A DNA stretch of 64,000 nucleotides from Symbiodinium microadriaticum (GCA_001939145.1 LSRX01000684.1:1-64000), one strand, 5' to 3'; positions 1-11,846 are shown, counted from the stretch's first letter. Program-made: numbers and translations. Notes: a model not told the origin generated them from the sequence alone.

Positions 1-229
1 ACGAAACGAAAGAGCGGGACAAAACAATGATAACGGATGAGGTGACGATGATGATGAAAACGAAGAAGATGAGCATGTAAGAGAACGGATGAGGTGGAAC
101 AAATGATATGATACAATCCCCAGAACCACCCCTGACAACGCCCTAGGGCCACACCTCAGAACCATCCTTTTTACTATTTTTTTGGGGGGTGGCAACCAAT
201 TTGTCAATGGGGACCCAGTGCGCGTTTCC

Positions 230-303
230 ACCAACAACAACAACAACAACAACAGCAGCAGCAACAGCAGCAACAACAGCAACAGCAACAGCAACAGCAG
301 CAG
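230..303. repeat. (AAC)n/(CAG)n microsatellite
   Basis: Trinucleotide run of CAA and CAG units. It gives poly-Asn, poly-Ser or poly-Thr frames on the plus strand and poly-Val/Ala on the minus strand, which I treat as a translation of the repeat and not as a gene. Confidence 0.9.
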
Positions 304-387
304 AGTTGAGCAGCGGGCATGGCCAATACCAGCCAGCAAAGGGCAAACAGATCGGATGGCCCATACCTGGGTTGGAATCTGCTCTCC

Positions 388-452
388 TATATATATATAT
401 ATAATTGTGTGTAGATATAGATATAGATATAGATATAGATATAGATATAGAC
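388..452. repeat. (AT)n and (GATATA)n microsatellite
   Basis: An AT dinucleotide run is followed by GATATA hexamers. No gene context is seen. Confidence 0.9.
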
Positions 453-3400
453 TATGATATAGATGTAGAATGGCTTGTGTGTTCGGGTGGGAGATTTCGG
501 AGACTGAGGCTTCCCCCATGGTGGGTTCTTGTGATTCTTCTTGTGAGGCTGAGGGGTTCAGGGTTTAGGGTTTAGGGGTTTAGGGACTGCCTCTTACGAA
601 CCTGCAAAGCCATCATGACGTCGATGCACGGCAGGTGGGCAGGATTCGCGCATTCATAGGCCATGGCTTCCACATCTACTTGTAGCAGTGATTCTTCCCA
701 GTCTGCAAATCTGACATCTTGATTTGAACACCCTAAGGCGGAAATCTCCAGACCCCTATATCCTAAACCCTAAATCCCAGCCCCACCAAGTTTAGGCTTT
801 AGGTTTTTTGTGTTGCAGGGCTTTGGGGTCTTTGAGGGGGCTTAGTAGTACCGTCGAACATGTCATTCTCGGGGTTTAGGGTTTAGGGAAAACTGTAGAC
901 CTCTGAGACCCAAAACCCAAGACCCGAAACCCTGAACCCTAAACCCGAAACCCAGGACCCAAAAACCCTCAACGCGCGGCGTTTGGGCGATCGCCGTCCG
1001 TGCAGGATGGTCCCTGTTTCGAAAACTGTCGCAAAAGAAGGAGGCCGGCAGGAGCTGTCCCCTGTGGACTTAGGGCTTAGGGTTTACGGCTTAGGGTTTA
1101 GAGTTTAGGGTTTAGGGCTCAGGGTTTCCTTGGTGTATTTCGTTTGGACGGGTCTTGGCGGCACTGGGCGGTAGAGGTACCGGGGCGCCTCAGGTTGTCG
1201 GGGCTGCAGATTTCAAAAGACAGTGCTGAACCCGGAACCTGACCCTGTATCGCTCATGCAGTCCTACCTGCCTCCGGTCTCGGGCGTGGGGGGTTGATCT
1301 ACAGCTGTCGCAGCAGCGTGAAACGAGCTAGGCCGCATTCGTCCGGGGAGTCACCAGCTGCAAAAGTTTTGACAGGTTTTGCTTGGCTTCAGACCTGGAC
1401 GAAAGCTGGAAGACAGGTTGAAGTGGCCTCCTGGAGAGAAGTAGATGATTACTCGTGCCTGAAACCCTACAGTACACACCCTATCGACCAACTCGAAAAC
1501 CCCAAACCCTATAAGCCCAGTTATAAGCCCCACACTGCAAAAACCTAAGGCATGAAACCAAAACAAGGTAAATACCTTATGCTATAGGGATCTGAATGAC
1601 TAGTAAGACTATCCCCTGACACGTCCCCATGCAACTATAGTAACTAAAGCACCATGTGTCACCAAGCCCTATTGCAATATCATTATATTCAGGCCACAAT
1701 CGTTAATTATTCGTTCCTAGACCCTAAACGGAGCCCTCACGTTAGTGAAACGGGTCCGCTGGCTTCCTCGCTGACTTCCGGCGGCTGTGCCTTCCTGAGA
1801 TCAAGGCAAAGGGCAAAGGAGTTTGGTTTGGAGGGTTTGCGATTTAGGATTTACAGACCCAAAGTTCTTGAGGGTTTAAGGTTTAGGAATTACAGACCCC
1901 AAAGTTCTTGAGGGCTTAAGGTTCAAGGATTCAGTATAAAGTGTTCGGCTTAAGGAATTAGCGTTTAGACTTCGGGCTGCAAGCTCTCCAATGTGGCAAC
2001 CCCACGCCCCAACGAGGAAAAAAACACACAGACACACATAGACACACACACACACACTACGAGATGTTGGAGTCCGATACCCTCCAGGACTCCACGGCCG
2101 TGCCTAGCAAGATAATCTTGTATCTAGTATACTATGGTATGTTACGCTCTGTTATGGTATACCGTGGTATGTTGCAATATGGTATCATAGCAAAGGATCG
2201 TAAACTATAGCCTGCTCTAGTTATGCTGGTGTTACTTTTGGGTTGAGGGGACTCGTGTGACGAAGCCCGAGGTTCCGGAACCCAAAAGTGCGGCTACCCA
2301 GAACCCAATCCCTGAGCCCAAGACCTTCTACTTTTTTATTTTTTTGGGGGGAACTTCAGTGGTCTTTAATATGATGTAATATGATGTAGGGTCCTTAATA
2401 ACTAGCAAATCGGGTGTTGGTCTCCTTCATGGTATGATGATACTAGGAATCCTAGGGCATACTGTTGGTGATTTTATAGGCTTGGTGTATATTAGATGTA
2501 AAGAAGAAGAACCCGGACATGGTGGTCCAATTCGTTCCAGCGGCGGCCGTGTTTGTCGCGTGTAGCACTTCACGATGCCATTCGGCCCGGGTACTACGAC
2601 GACCTCGGCAGGAAGACAGCGAGCAACACAGAGAGGCCATATGATAACAGCTAGAATAGGGCTTGTGGGATTTTTTGCCGAGGTATGTGAATGTGCTTGC
2701 AATGATATACGCATGCACAAGTATGTAAGGGCTGTGCGGGACATGATTTCACTGTCTGAAAATTACTCAACAAACAGGTGATGGAAGCTGAATGCAAAAA
2801 CCAGCAATCTCTAAACCCTCAACCCTAAAACCCAAACCCTAAACATCTCTTTAGCTCCAGGCTTTGTCGCCACGAGCAATCTCCACTGCAAGGAGCTCTT
2901 CGTTAATCAGCGCGGGACGATAAACCTGTGTTGTAATGTTTGGTTTCTAGAGGGTGCAGTCAGGGATCTGTAGGTTTTTGGGGTTCAGAAGTGTAGGAGA
3001 TGCGGAGCGGCAAAAGGTCTGCGAGATTCTCTCTGTAGAAGGGCTCCTACCTGATTCTACCTAAAGTCTCGAATGTAGTTCCTGTGATGGATACGGAATT
3101 TGATATACTAGTACAATAAGTCACAAAACATAACAACAGCCCAAGGGCTCAACACGGGTTGTAGAGCTCTTACGAGCCTTATTAATTGAGGTTTTCGAAA
3201 AGCGTTATGGAGGCCTGTCAAGAAGTCATACGGTGTCTAGAACCCCACGACCCTGCGCCCCAAGTCCTAAACCAGGCAACGGGGACGGGTTTAGGGTTTA
3301 GGGTTAAGGGTTAAAGCTACGATCACTTATCGCCGACCTACGTAGGTCTACAATCCTTCTCAAATTAGATCCCAACTCCCTGAAACCCGAAACCCCAAAG

Positions 3401-5154
3401 CCCCAATCGTCAAATCCCCCATGTAGCTATCAGTACATCACGAAACCTCCAAAGAGGCCTGAACCCGTAGAATGGGGGTTCTCGGAGGTACCATGCCCCA
3501 ACATCAGATATACTAATTTGAGTATATAGGGGCAATAGAAGGATTATACTATCAGTTCTAAGTTATCTATCTATCTATCTATATACATACATGGCTAAAT
3601 CTCTGTATATCTATATCTACAGCTCTCTTTATGCATCCATCTATCGATTTCGGGACTGCGAGGAAACATCCCCTTTCGTGCAAAGAGACCCGGAGGACCA
3701 GGGAGTTGGAGTCGCCCTTCGGCCGCAGTTGGCCTCACTTTCCGCAGCTTTTGTGTGTGTCTGTGTGTGTGTTTTACTGCGTTTGGTTTTCGGCTTGGGG
3801 TTTGGGGTTTAGGTGTTGTGTTTTCTGCTTTTCTGTGAGCTTCTTCCGTGCTTAGCTTAGGGTTCAGGTTCGAGATTGGGTTCGCTTTTTTGTTCGAGGA
3901 AGTAAGCCACGCCCGGTGGAGCTTGAGAATGGGATTGCTCTAAGGGTCCTCCTAGTCTTCGATGCCGTTCTGTCTAGAGAGTCTAGGGTGGCAAGAATGG
4001 CCAGCTAACTCCCAAAAGCCAAAACATTATAAAACCGATAACGTTATACCCTTACCCTTACCCCAATAACACGGTTCGTACTGCTCGGCGACGCTTTTAT
4101 CTGAGCTGCTTTACCTGAGGTGCAACTGCTAGTCCTAGCTTAAGATTAGACAGCAAGACAACGTAGTGGCCTCTTACTCGAATAAGCTTCCGAGCCTACA
4201 AGGCTGAATAATCCGGATCATCAACTCAGCTCGGGGACATGTCTCCCCCAGCTCCACGAGAGCGGCTGACACCTCGAGGGGCAGCGAAAGTGAACAGCAT
4301 TTTAGAGAAGGGAAGCTACCAGTCCAACAGCCTATCGTCGTCGTGGTATGCGGCCGGGGACGAAATCTGCTGGGCCAACTCATCCTCTTTGTGAAACGGT
4401 TAAGAAAGCAAGCCAAGGCAGCGAAATCGGCAAATGTGTTCCTCGACTTCCATGCATGGTAGAAGTTGTAACAGCGTCACAATGTCTACGTTTACGCATG
4501 TCGGGATGCCTTCTTGTTGTGACTGTGAAGGTATTGCAGCGCGCCGTGCGCATGAAGGAGCACAGCCACGGCTGCTCCCGTGTGCTTTTTGCCAAAATTA
4601 ATGAAAGGTATGTAGTCCTATGTACTATGTACACGAAGATTTGCGCACACCATCGTTCATGCATGCATGCATGCATACATACCCTGCGCCTAACTCAAAG
4701 CACATAGCTGGCAACACCAATCACTTGGAGGTGTGAGGCCACAGGAAAACCATCACCCTGTATCTACCCTCAATCTTAGCCCATGTGTCCGAAAAACGAA
4801 GCTGTGAGCCTTGTCCAAACAAAACTGCACCACCGGCTGAGTTGCTCAAAGTAAGTTTGGCAACGCAAGAACTTATCGTCATCTAGCCATGTTTCGAGCC
4901 GTGTGAGATTCTCAGACACTATGGGCTTTTCGGGGTTCGAGTATAGGGAATGTTTACGGCTTACGGGCGTTCAGTGGTGCAAGGCAGCAGCAAAATTGCA
5001 AAGTACAATCCGGAACACAAACGCAGATCAGATCGGACATCGTAAGTCTGACCGTCAAACTCCCTAGACTCTGAATCCTTAAAGAAATCCTGTAAATTAC
5101 TGAGTCTTCAGCCCAACTAATAGCCCTGAAACTCCCAAGCCCCCTAAGCCACCG

Positions 5155-5354
5155 TAAACCCTAAGCCCTAAACCCTAGAAGCCCTAGAAACCCTAAGCCC
5201 TCATAAACCCTAAACATTTGTAAACCCTAAGAACCCTAAAGCCCTAAACCCTCAAACCCTAAGCCCCCTAAGCCCTAAACCCTAAACCCCCGAAGCCCTG
5301 AACCCTAAACCCTAGAAACCCTAAACCCTAAAAACCCTAAGCCCCCTAAGCCCT
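5155..5354. repeat. Interstitial CCCTAAA-type telomere-like tract
   Basis: About 200 bp of degenerate CCCTAAA, CCCTAAGC and CCCTAGAAA units. It is internal and imperfect, so it is not a chromosome end. It precedes a GC-richer island (5355-5450, 5636-5728), and the opposite-polarity tract follows at 5729. Confidence 0.85.
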
Positions 5355-5548
5355 AGAGTCTTGCCAAGCCGCTCCGTCACTTCCGAGGTTTCCCAAGGGC
5401 CTGGACTCTCATGCAGGGGCCGAAAATAATATCCACTACTGCTTTTTGGAGGGCCCCTTATCCTAACTCTATATATCTAGTATAATATACCCCAGAACCC
5501 TTTTTTTTTTTTGATTGTTGGGGGGCTCCTTATCATAAGTCTATATAT

Positions 5549-5549
5549 C

Positions 5550-5600
<51 letters not shown>

Positions 5601-5634
5601 AGAGATAGATAGATAGATAGATGGATAGATCGAT
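5549..5634. repeat. (GATA)n microsatellite
   Basis: GATA tetramer run with a few GATG and GAGA interruptions, lying inside the island between two telomere-like tracts of opposite polarity. Confidence 0.9.
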
Positions 5635-5728
5635 TGCATCTTTGCTTCGGCTTCTACCGGCTCTCCCGGTAGCTGCTGCCGTGAGGCACGGCGCCGAAGG
5701 GGACTAGCGACCTCAGCTCCCAGCATGC

Positions 5729-5826
5729 TTAGGGTTTAGGGTGTATAGGGTTTTAGAGTTAAGGGTTTAGGGTTTAGGGTTTTAGGGTTTTAGGGTTTAG
5801 GGTGTAGGGATCAGGGTTTAGGGTTG
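5729..5826. repeat. Interstitial TTTAGGG-type telomere-like tract
   Basis: Degenerate TTTAGGG units, opposite in polarity to the tract at 5155-5354. Together they bracket a GC-richer island that is partly open on the minus strand. Confidence 0.85.
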
Positions 5827-7190
5827 GGGCTGCAAGCCTTGAAACCAAGGCCCTACCCTGGGGTTTAGGCTTTAGGGGATGTGAACAAATCCCGAGGCTG
5901 AGTGAGCTCCTCCCGTGCAGGCGGTCCCAAAATGGAGATGTATGGGTTCCTGTTTAGTCTCGGGGTCTTGTAGGACGAACGTGGATGATGTCTGCACCAA
6001 CAGACCATGTCAAAACGACGCCTAACTCTGCTGGTGTGGCCTGTCTCGATGGACGACATGCATATAGCATCTATCTATGGTGCAAACCGAAAAACGTAGA
6101 TCACAGTTCGTAAACAGCGACAGAGTGTATTCCTGGTTCATGCAAATACTGCATAGACCGCCAAACCTAAACATCCATCAACCCTAGCCCACCAAACCCT
6201 CATAAGCTCTCTAAGCCCCAACCTCTAGATTCCAAGCCATTCAGCTCTAAACTCTAGAGTCCAAGCCATAAAGCTCTAAGCTCCAGATTCCAAGCCATAA
6301 AACCTCAAAGCTGAAGCAGAAGTCTCGCACAACAAAAACCCGCCAATCTGCAGCCCAGCAGGCTCACGCACGTGCACGCAGATCTTCAGCTTACCGGGCC
6401 CTCCCCCGTAGGAGCCGGGAAGGTAAGTCACTTCCTAGGGACATATAGTGGCCTTAACTTAATATGAGGCTTTGGGGTATATGATGATGCTTCATCAAAA
6501 GGTGTGTCCCCTCCTGGGTTTACTACTTATATCAGGCTTTGGGGTATATGATGATGTTTCATGAAAAGGTATGTCTCCTCCTGGGTTGGGCTATGGAGGA
6601 CTGGAGCCCGTTTGAGGCCTTGTCTGTTTAGCAGTTCGGGTGGGGGCAAAGGGGTCATAAGGGCTTCCACTTTGTTTGGGTCTTTTCGGAATCGGCGGGT
6701 CAGAAGGCCTTGGCGCTTGAACGTTTCAAAACGGTTTGGGCTTCAGAACTCCAAAGAGTTCGGGTGCCATAACGCTGCCATAAGGGCTCCGGATTCCGAA
6801 GGTGCAACACCCGAAAGGGTTAAGGCCGGGTTGGAGAGGATTCGAGAGGATTTAAAGAGATAGGCTTAATTACGGCTTTTGTTTTTAGCGTTGTGTCAAG
6901 GATGAAGAGGCAGGAGTTGTATAAGGATGGTTCAGGATTCAGCGTCTTTGGGCTGGAGGTTGGTTCTGTGGAATTGGGGGTTGAGGGGTGTTGCGCCTAG
7001 GGTGTGTGCTTTAATTAGGCTAAGTAAGAGACCCTTGCCGGGAACCCATCATTTAGGGTTTTGGGATTTGGGTTTAGGGTTTAAAGGGTCACTGCAAAAT
7101 CGACACACTCTGCATCCCCTCGTCCGTGTCTCCTGCTTCGGAGCTCAAGCTCTCTCTGGAAAGTTGCTGAGATTCATCGTCGTGCATTAA
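5827..7190. other. Non-coding stretch with a 67 bp tandem duplication
   Basis: No gene is recognised. A duplicated segment starts at 6468 and again at 6535 (shared core TTTGGGGTATATGATGATG). Scattered AAGCTCTA/AGATTCCAAGCC repeats lie at 6210-6310. Confidence 0.5.
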
Positions 7191-7367
7191 GAGTGCTGTT
7201 GGCCTTTCACGCGCCTTATAATGAATTTGAAGCAACTTCCACAAGGTGTTATCCGGAAAGCAAAAACATCCGGAAAGAATGGGAGCTGTCAACATGATGA
7301 AGAAGTCGTCAGCTCCCATCACAAGAACTCTTGGATGCTTGCCAAGATGAGACTGCCTTCTAAGCAG
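7191..7367 (+). CDS. Candidate exon ending at an F2 element
   Basis: This frame is open from a stop at 7188; the 49 codons from ATG 7221 run to CAG at 7365-7367 and read like protein (HDEEVVSSHH, WMLAKMRLPSKQ). The next bases are GCAGTT, a GC-type donor that is also the outer end of an F2 hairpin. The left boundary is uncertain. No family is recognised. GC donors are known in dinoflagellate introns; use here is inferred. Confidence 0.45.
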
Positions 7368-7474
7368 GCAGTTCTCTAAAGTTGGGTTTCTTTTTGGGTC
7401 CCCAAATCCGATACGGCACCCTTATTTAAAAAAAAGACACCCCCAAAAGGGACCCTAATTTAGAGAACTACCCA
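7367..7474 (+). mobile_element. F2 hairpin element
   Basis: Inverted-repeat element: left arm GGCAGTTCTCTAAAGTT, right arm AATTTAGAGAACTACCC, with a middle containing GGTCCCC and an ATACGGCACCC motif shared with other copies. It lies between candidate exons 7191-7367 and 7504-7609, and its left end coincides with the GC donor of the first. No transposase is encoded. Confidence 0.75.
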
Positions 7475-7503
7475 AGTAGTGAAGCCTCACTGAAAAAAAA
7501 GAG

Positions 7504-7609
7504 GCGGCCGAGGCTCCACCGGATTCTCCTTCCGTCGGATGGCTGCCCGCGCCTCGCAGCCGCAAGGAAGATCGGGACCCTCAGCCCCATGAAATGTGCA
7601 CAAACCAGG
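7504..7609 (+). CDS. Candidate internal exon
   Basis: 35 codons plus one base are open, with strong protein-like composition (AAEAPPDSPSVGWL, RSRKEDRDPQPHE). The proposed acceptor is AAAAGAG before 7504 and the proposed donor is G/GTTTGG after 7609, where TTTAGGG-type intron repeats begin. The start phase matches the phase-0 end of the exon at 7191-7367. Function unknown; the acceptor choice is the weak point. Confidence 0.5.
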
Positions 7610-7764
7610 GTTTGGGTGTTTAGGGGTTTAGGGTTTCCTTAGAGGGTTTAGGGGTTTAGGGGTTCCTTGTAAGGTTTGGGGGTTTAGGGTTTCCTTACAG
7701 GGTTTAGGGGTTTAGGGTTTCCTTATAGGGTTTAGGGATTTAGGGTTTCCTGATAGGGTTTAGG
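7610..7764. repeat. TTTAGGG-type tract, probably intronic
   Basis: Degenerate GGGTTTAGGGGTTTAGGGTTTCC units of about 31 bp repeated four to five times, starting directly at the proposed donor of the preceding exon. Confidence 0.8.
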
Positions 7765-7892
7765 GCTCTTTACTCTGGGCTTTCTTTTCGCAATGCCATC
7801 CCGGCATCTCTTGAACCGGTCAGATGCAGGCTGTCAAATCTCTGAAAGCCTGAACTCGCAACCTGCGTCGCTATAGCCCCAAAGCTTACCCT

Positions 7893-7990
7893 GTAAGGAA
7901 ACCCTAAACCCCTAAACTCTGCAAGGAAACCCTAAACTGGCCCTAAACCCGTAAACCCTATAAGGAAACCCTAAACCCCTAAACCCAAGC
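7893..7990. repeat. CCCTAAA-type tract, probably intronic
   Basis: GGAAACCCTAAACCCCTAAA units, the reverse complement of the repeat at 7610-7764. The two form a long inverted repeat across the short island at 7780-7890, which is open on the plus strand and may hold a further exon near 7840-7870. Confidence 0.8.
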
Positions 7991-8015
7991 CCTGGGTTAC
8001 GAGCCCACAATGCAG

Positions 8016-8093
8016 AGTGCCATTGGGGCCGACTACAAGCTAATTGAAAGGGCTGCCAGAACCTCGATGAGAAGACTCTTCCACACCCTTCAC
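8016..8093 (+). CDS. Candidate internal exon
   Basis: 26 codons are open after acceptor CAATGCAG (AG at 8014-8015) and read SAIGADYKLIERAAR then TSMRRLFHTLH, an amphipathic helical stretch. The right boundary is not clear; no GT donor follows at once, and CCCTAAA repeats begin within a few bases. Likely the same plus-strand gene as the exons at 7191-7609 and 8712-8766. Confidence 0.5.
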
Positions 8094-8100
8094 CGATGCC

Positions 8101-8680
8101 CCTTCACCCTAAACCCTCAACCCTAAACCCTATAAACCCTAAAACCCTAAACCATTCACCTGTACCCCATGCCCACAAACCTGGACTCCTCTACCTTGCC
8201 GCACTCCCCCCAGATGCGACTCCTCACCCGACGGGTCAGAATACATTAGCCCTGCCTACTTCCAGTCGTCTACAGTCTAACCTCAACATCAAAAGCTCTG
8301 CCGATACGAAAACCCCGACCCAAACTTCCCCAAAAGTCCACTACCGTCACCCCCTAAAGCCCTCAATTCTCAATCCTGCCCACCTGCAATCTTTCAAAGC
8401 CAAGACGTCTTCCCCTAGGATGCCCTTTAGCCCAGGACCCTTTTTGATATTGGGGTACCTTTCTTCAAAAAGGGGAAACAGGGCCCCCTAAACCCTAAAC
8501 CCCCAAATCCCTAAACCCCTAGACCCTATAAAGCCTATAAAGACTATAAGCCCTACAAACCCTATAAACCCTATATCAGTCCTACAAACCCTATATAAAC
8601 CTATAAACCCTATACCACCCTATATAAACCCTATATACGCCCTACAAACCATATATAATCCCTATAAACCCTAAGCCCAC
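8101..8680. repeat. CCCTAAA/CCCTATAAACC repeat stretch
   Basis: Telomere-like CCCTAAA at 8101-8160, a less repetitive middle, then CCCTATAAACC units at 8487-8680. Probably intron between exons 8016-8093 and 8712-8766. The long frame across 8096-8491 is rich in Pro/Asn/Thr from the repeat and is not supported as a gene. Confidence 0.7.
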
Positions 8681-8711
8681 CGGGAGACCTAGTCCCCCAT
8701 GCTCTGCCCAG

Positions 8712-8766
8712 CGCCTCCGCCTGGCATCGCTGGAAAAGCCGCTCGACAGGATCCTTGACTCACTTG
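8712..8766 (+). CDS. Candidate internal exon with good splice sites
   Basis: Acceptor CTCTGCCCAG (AG at 8710-8711), 18 codons reading RLRLASLEKPLDRILDSL, one further base, then donor G/GTCGGC at 8767. The intron after it fills with TTTAGGG repeats. Sharp boundaries, high GC and protein-like residues make this one of the better exon calls. No homology recognised. Confidence 0.6.
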
Positions 8767-8775
8767 GTCGGCTTT

Positions 8776-8945
8776 GCTTTTAGGGTTTAGGGCTTTAGGG
8801 CTTTAGGGCTGTAGGGCTCACGGCTTTAGGGTTTCGGGCTTTGGGGTTTAGGGCTTCAGGGCTTTTGGGGTTTAGGGTTTTAGGGTTTATTGGGTGTTAG
8901 GGTTTTAGGGTTTAGGGTTTAGGGTTTCCGGTTAGGTTTAAGTGC
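8776..8945. repeat. TTTAGGG-type tract, probably intronic
   Basis: TTTAGGGCTTTAGGG units just downstream of the donor at 8767, opposite in polarity to the CCCTATAAACC tract upstream of the same exon. Confidence 0.85.
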
Positions 8946-10022
8946 AGGTGGGCTTGGGGCTCAGGGTTCAGGGTTGTCGCTATGAATAATTTGATGGTCG
9001 AAATCCAGGGTTGTTGGGTTTGCTAAATTGACCTGGAAGGTAGCAAACCGAATGCGCAATATAGTGAACGGCGCATTACTAGTAAATCGGAATCGAAATG
9101 ATTGAACTGGGATTCTGGCTTCCCCGCGATTTTCCGAAACGCCTCTCACGCGTAAGTAGATGCCTTAGAAACCCGCTGAACCCTTCTCGAAACCCTTGGT
9201 GAGAACAAGCCTTAAAGGCACGCACACACACACACACACACGCGCACACACACACATGCACTTGTTTGAAGGGGGGGGGGGGTGTTCAAGACTCGACCAA
9301 GGCGCCTCGTCCTCCGGCCGAGATGCTTGGCGCGCCTGTCAGACATGTGAGGGACGCAAGGTTGCGGCAAAAAAGTTCTGACCCGAAGAGACTTTAGCTT
9401 TCTTTTTTCGCTTTGGGGGCAAGAACTTCTGTAGGGGTTTCGGCTGGCTTCCACCACTATTATGAACCTGCCGATGACGACAAGGATGATGAGGATGACA
9501 TTGATGAAGATGAGGAGTAGGGCCAGTAGGGACGCGCACGAGAAAGATGACGAGAACCCTCCAGCTTGCACCCCGAACTGTGCTGAACGAATTGTGTGAA
9601 ACCAAGAAGCTGAACGAATGTGTTAAACCAAGAGGCTGAAAGGGCTTCAAAGGTGATCCAACCTCACACCTTTGCAGTGCGGATCAAGCTCGGAACCAGT
9701 ATCCCCTAAACGCGGAGCCCCACGACCCTAAACTCTGCAGAAAGCCTATAATACTGTAACCCCAAGACCCTAAACCCTAAAGCCTACAGAGCCCGAAACC
9801 CTATAAAGCCTGTAAACCCCGAAACCCCGTCGACCCCGGTTATCCGGCCTTGCGGAGCAGCAGTGCCGTGCCAATACCACCTTCGCGGTGTTGTTGCTTT
9901 GAAGCACAGGGCCCTTTAAGTGCGCGGGTTCCAACACAAAGCGCCCAACAACAACTAAGCGCTTGGGGTTCAGGGTTTCGGGTTTAGGGGGTTAAACAAA
10001 CACTGCTACTGTACCCACTCAG
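8946..10022. other. Intron-like or intergenic stretch
   Basis: Contains a (CA)n run at 9216-9258, a CCCTAAA-like tract at 9727-9818, and GC-richer islands at 9295-9375 and 9825-9955 that are open in several frames. The islands resemble exons set between telomere-like tracts, but strand and boundaries are undecided. Confidence 0.4.
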
Positions 10023-10056
10023 CTACTACGAGCCGTGGGATGGCATTTGCCTGGAG
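10023..10056 (+). CDS. Candidate short exon
   Basis: Acceptor CTGTACCCACTCAG (AG at 10021-10022), then one base and 11 codons reading YYEPWDGICLE, then donor GAG/GTACCT at 10057. The frame stays open to about 10148, so the exon may be longer. No family recognised. Confidence 0.5.
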
Positions 10057-10440
10057 GTACCTCACACGCGAACACTCAGACTGGCCTGCCGTGATGATCC
10101 CAGTCCCGGGCAGCACCAGAGCAACCGCCAACCCGCCCTTCCTGATACTGCGCAGGCTTAGGACCCAGGGACCATTGGGCTGAGGGGCCCAGAGCACTAA
10201 GATATCGATGTCAATGCTAACAGTGTGAACAAAGCGGCGATGAGGGTAGGAATCAGTTCCGGGAGGGATTGAGCTTCTAGGGCTCCAGTGGGCTTTAGGC
10301 CTTTAGGCTTCAATATAAGGTTCTGGGGGTTCAGGACTCGGGGATCCTTAGGATTAAAAGGATAAGATGGTTTATGGGGGGGTTCAAGTTCGGGTACAAG
10401 GTTGGCAGAAAACGTTCAAACAAGAGATTAACCCCAAAAG

Positions 10441-10649
10441 AGCCCATCGCTATCGTCGATGATGGAAACGGGATGACTACGGTCCGTTTGCTCTCTACCG
10501 TCCACGGAGAGCTGCATGCGGTTGTTTTTGTCAGAGCGCGGGGGGTGCATAACAAGATATTCAATTCCAACCGCCGTGACACATGTTGGGCATCGAGCTC
10601 TGTTTCTGTTTGCTACGGGAGCATCCTGATGTCAAAGAGCTTCCTGAAG
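10441..10649 (+). CDS. Candidate exon, 209 bp
   Basis: Open after a possible acceptor AAAAG (AG at 10439-10440) and ending at donor CTGAAG/GTGCGTG (10650), a near-consensus donor. Residues include PIAIVDDGNGMTTVRLL and HGELHAVVFVRARGV. Another frame, containing LLREHPDVKELPE, is also open towards the same donor. Either may be the true frame; function unknown. Confidence 0.45.
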
Positions 10650-10899
10650 GTGCGTGCAGAGCTGGAACCTGCGCCCAAAATCCTGAACCCGAACCCATTC
10701 CCATTGCAGCTGCGGCTCTGGGCTGGAGTCAGCTTGTGTCCCTCCAGATCGAACATCCGGCGGAACAGTGCTGGCAGACCTGGGGTAGGGTCTGGGTCGT
10801 TTAGGATCAGGGGTTCAGGGACTAGTGTAGGCACTTAGGATTTAAAAGTTCGGGCTGCTTCTCCTTAAACCTTTAACCCCTAACTGACCCTAAACCCCA

Positions 10900-10991
10900 C
10901 CCATAGGCCTCCATGGTAGTTCCTTTTTGTGGCTTGTATTTAGGATCCTACAAGGTAATCCCAAAAAGGAACCTACCATGTAGCCGATGGG
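10900..10991 (-). mobile_element. F1 hairpin element
   Basis: Arms CCCATAGGCCTCCATGGTAG and CTACCATGTAGCCGATGGG around a centre with GGATCC. The asymmetric middle (GTGGCTTGTATTTAGGATCC) is in minus orientation relative to copies with GGGATTACCTTATAGG. Right flank TA, left flank CA. It lies just upstream of the exon at 11009. Confidence 0.8.
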
Positions 10992-11008
10992 TAAACCCAA
11001 AACTCAAG

Positions 11009-11113
11009 CTGAGGACGAGCCGCGGTTCGTGGAGACTAGCGCGTCTCGTTTGGAGCCGCCCAGGTGATCCGCGGGAAGTCGGGAGAGCTCTGGCTGAAAG
11101 TCACCTGCATAAT
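11009..11113 (+). CDS. Candidate exon between F1 and F3 elements
   Basis: 35 codons are open from acceptor ACTCAAG to AAT at 11111-11113, including LRTSRGSWRLARLVW, DPREVGRALAESHLHN. The next bases are GTAGGG, a GT donor that is also the first base of an F3 hairpin. A second frame with AEDEPRFVETSASRLEPP could end at an internal donor CCCAG/GTGATC at 11064. Function unknown. Confidence 0.5.
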
Positions 11114-11217
11114 GTAGGGGCCTTATTAATTAGAATAGGGTTTTGGGTATACTATACTATAATCACAATAATAAGGAACCCCCAAAACAATATAGGTAAT
11201 TATTAAGGCCCCCATAG
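11114..11217 (+). mobile_element. F3 hairpin element
   Basis: Left arm GTAGGGGCCTTATTAATTAG, right arm TAATTATTAAGGCCCCCATAG, AT-rich centre. The left end provides a GT donor to the exon ending at 11113 and the right end finishes in AG. Confidence 0.75.
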
Positions 11218-11224
11218 TAGGGGT

Positions 11225-11835
11225 TGAGGCTTGAGGGTTTAGGGGTTTTGGGTTTAGGGGCCTACGGCTGAGAAGGGTTTAGGCGTGAGTGAGGGTTTAG
11301 GGTTTAGGCTGACAGCTTGTTGATGCATAGAAATGCACCAGAGTCACAAGAACCAAAGCAAGCGTTGCGACCACGAACTTCTACAGAACTAAAACACAAG
11401 CAGGCCAACGATACTAGGATGCCAACAAAACTCGCAGATTACCTGAACCCTGAACGAAACAAAGCCCTAAACCTACAAACTAACCCATCTAAACCCCCCA
11501 TCTGCTCCCAACCCCGGGAACCCTAAACCCCAACCCCTAGACCTGAAAACCCAAAGCCCTAAACCCTAAACCCTAAATTGCCCTAAATCCTAAGCCTAAA
11601 CTCCTACACAAACCCCTTTGAAAGACCTTATGGAACCCAAATTTCAATTCAAAAAAGCCTACAATATGCGAGAAACAAGCACACACACACACACACACAC
11701 ACGTATATGTAAAGCCTGGACCCCGAACCCAAAACCCCTATGTAAACCCCTAAAACCCCACATCCTAAACCCCGGACCCCTAAACCCTAAACCCCAAATC
11801 CTAAGCTATTTTGAGCCCTATGTAAACCCTAAACG
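11225..11835. repeat. Telomere-like repeats with (CA)n
   Basis: TTTAGGG-like units at 11225-11312, then CCCTAAA-like units at 11450-11600 and 11710-11835, with an (AC)n run at 11679-11702. Probably intron. Confidence 0.7.
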
Positions 11836-11846
11836 GATCGGATAGC

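Larger units (their letters stand above)
1..5154. other. Repeat-rich stretch without a recognised gene
   Basis: Short open frames here are repeat translations or unsupported. Visible content is short TTTAGGG-like tracts (about 551-585, 873-888, 1069-1125, 3292-3312), CCCTAAA-like stretches (905-960, 2810-2850), a 43-44 bp tandem duplication at about 1846-1925, a TATGGTAT-rich patch at 2140-2200 and microsatellites. A GC-richer island at 3650-3765 is open in more than one frame and may hold an exon, but strand and splice sites cannot be decided. Confidence 0.5.

Noticed and set aside
182-457. Asn/Ser/Gln-rich frame
   Set aside because: Translation of a CAA/CAG microsatellite and a GATATA repeat.
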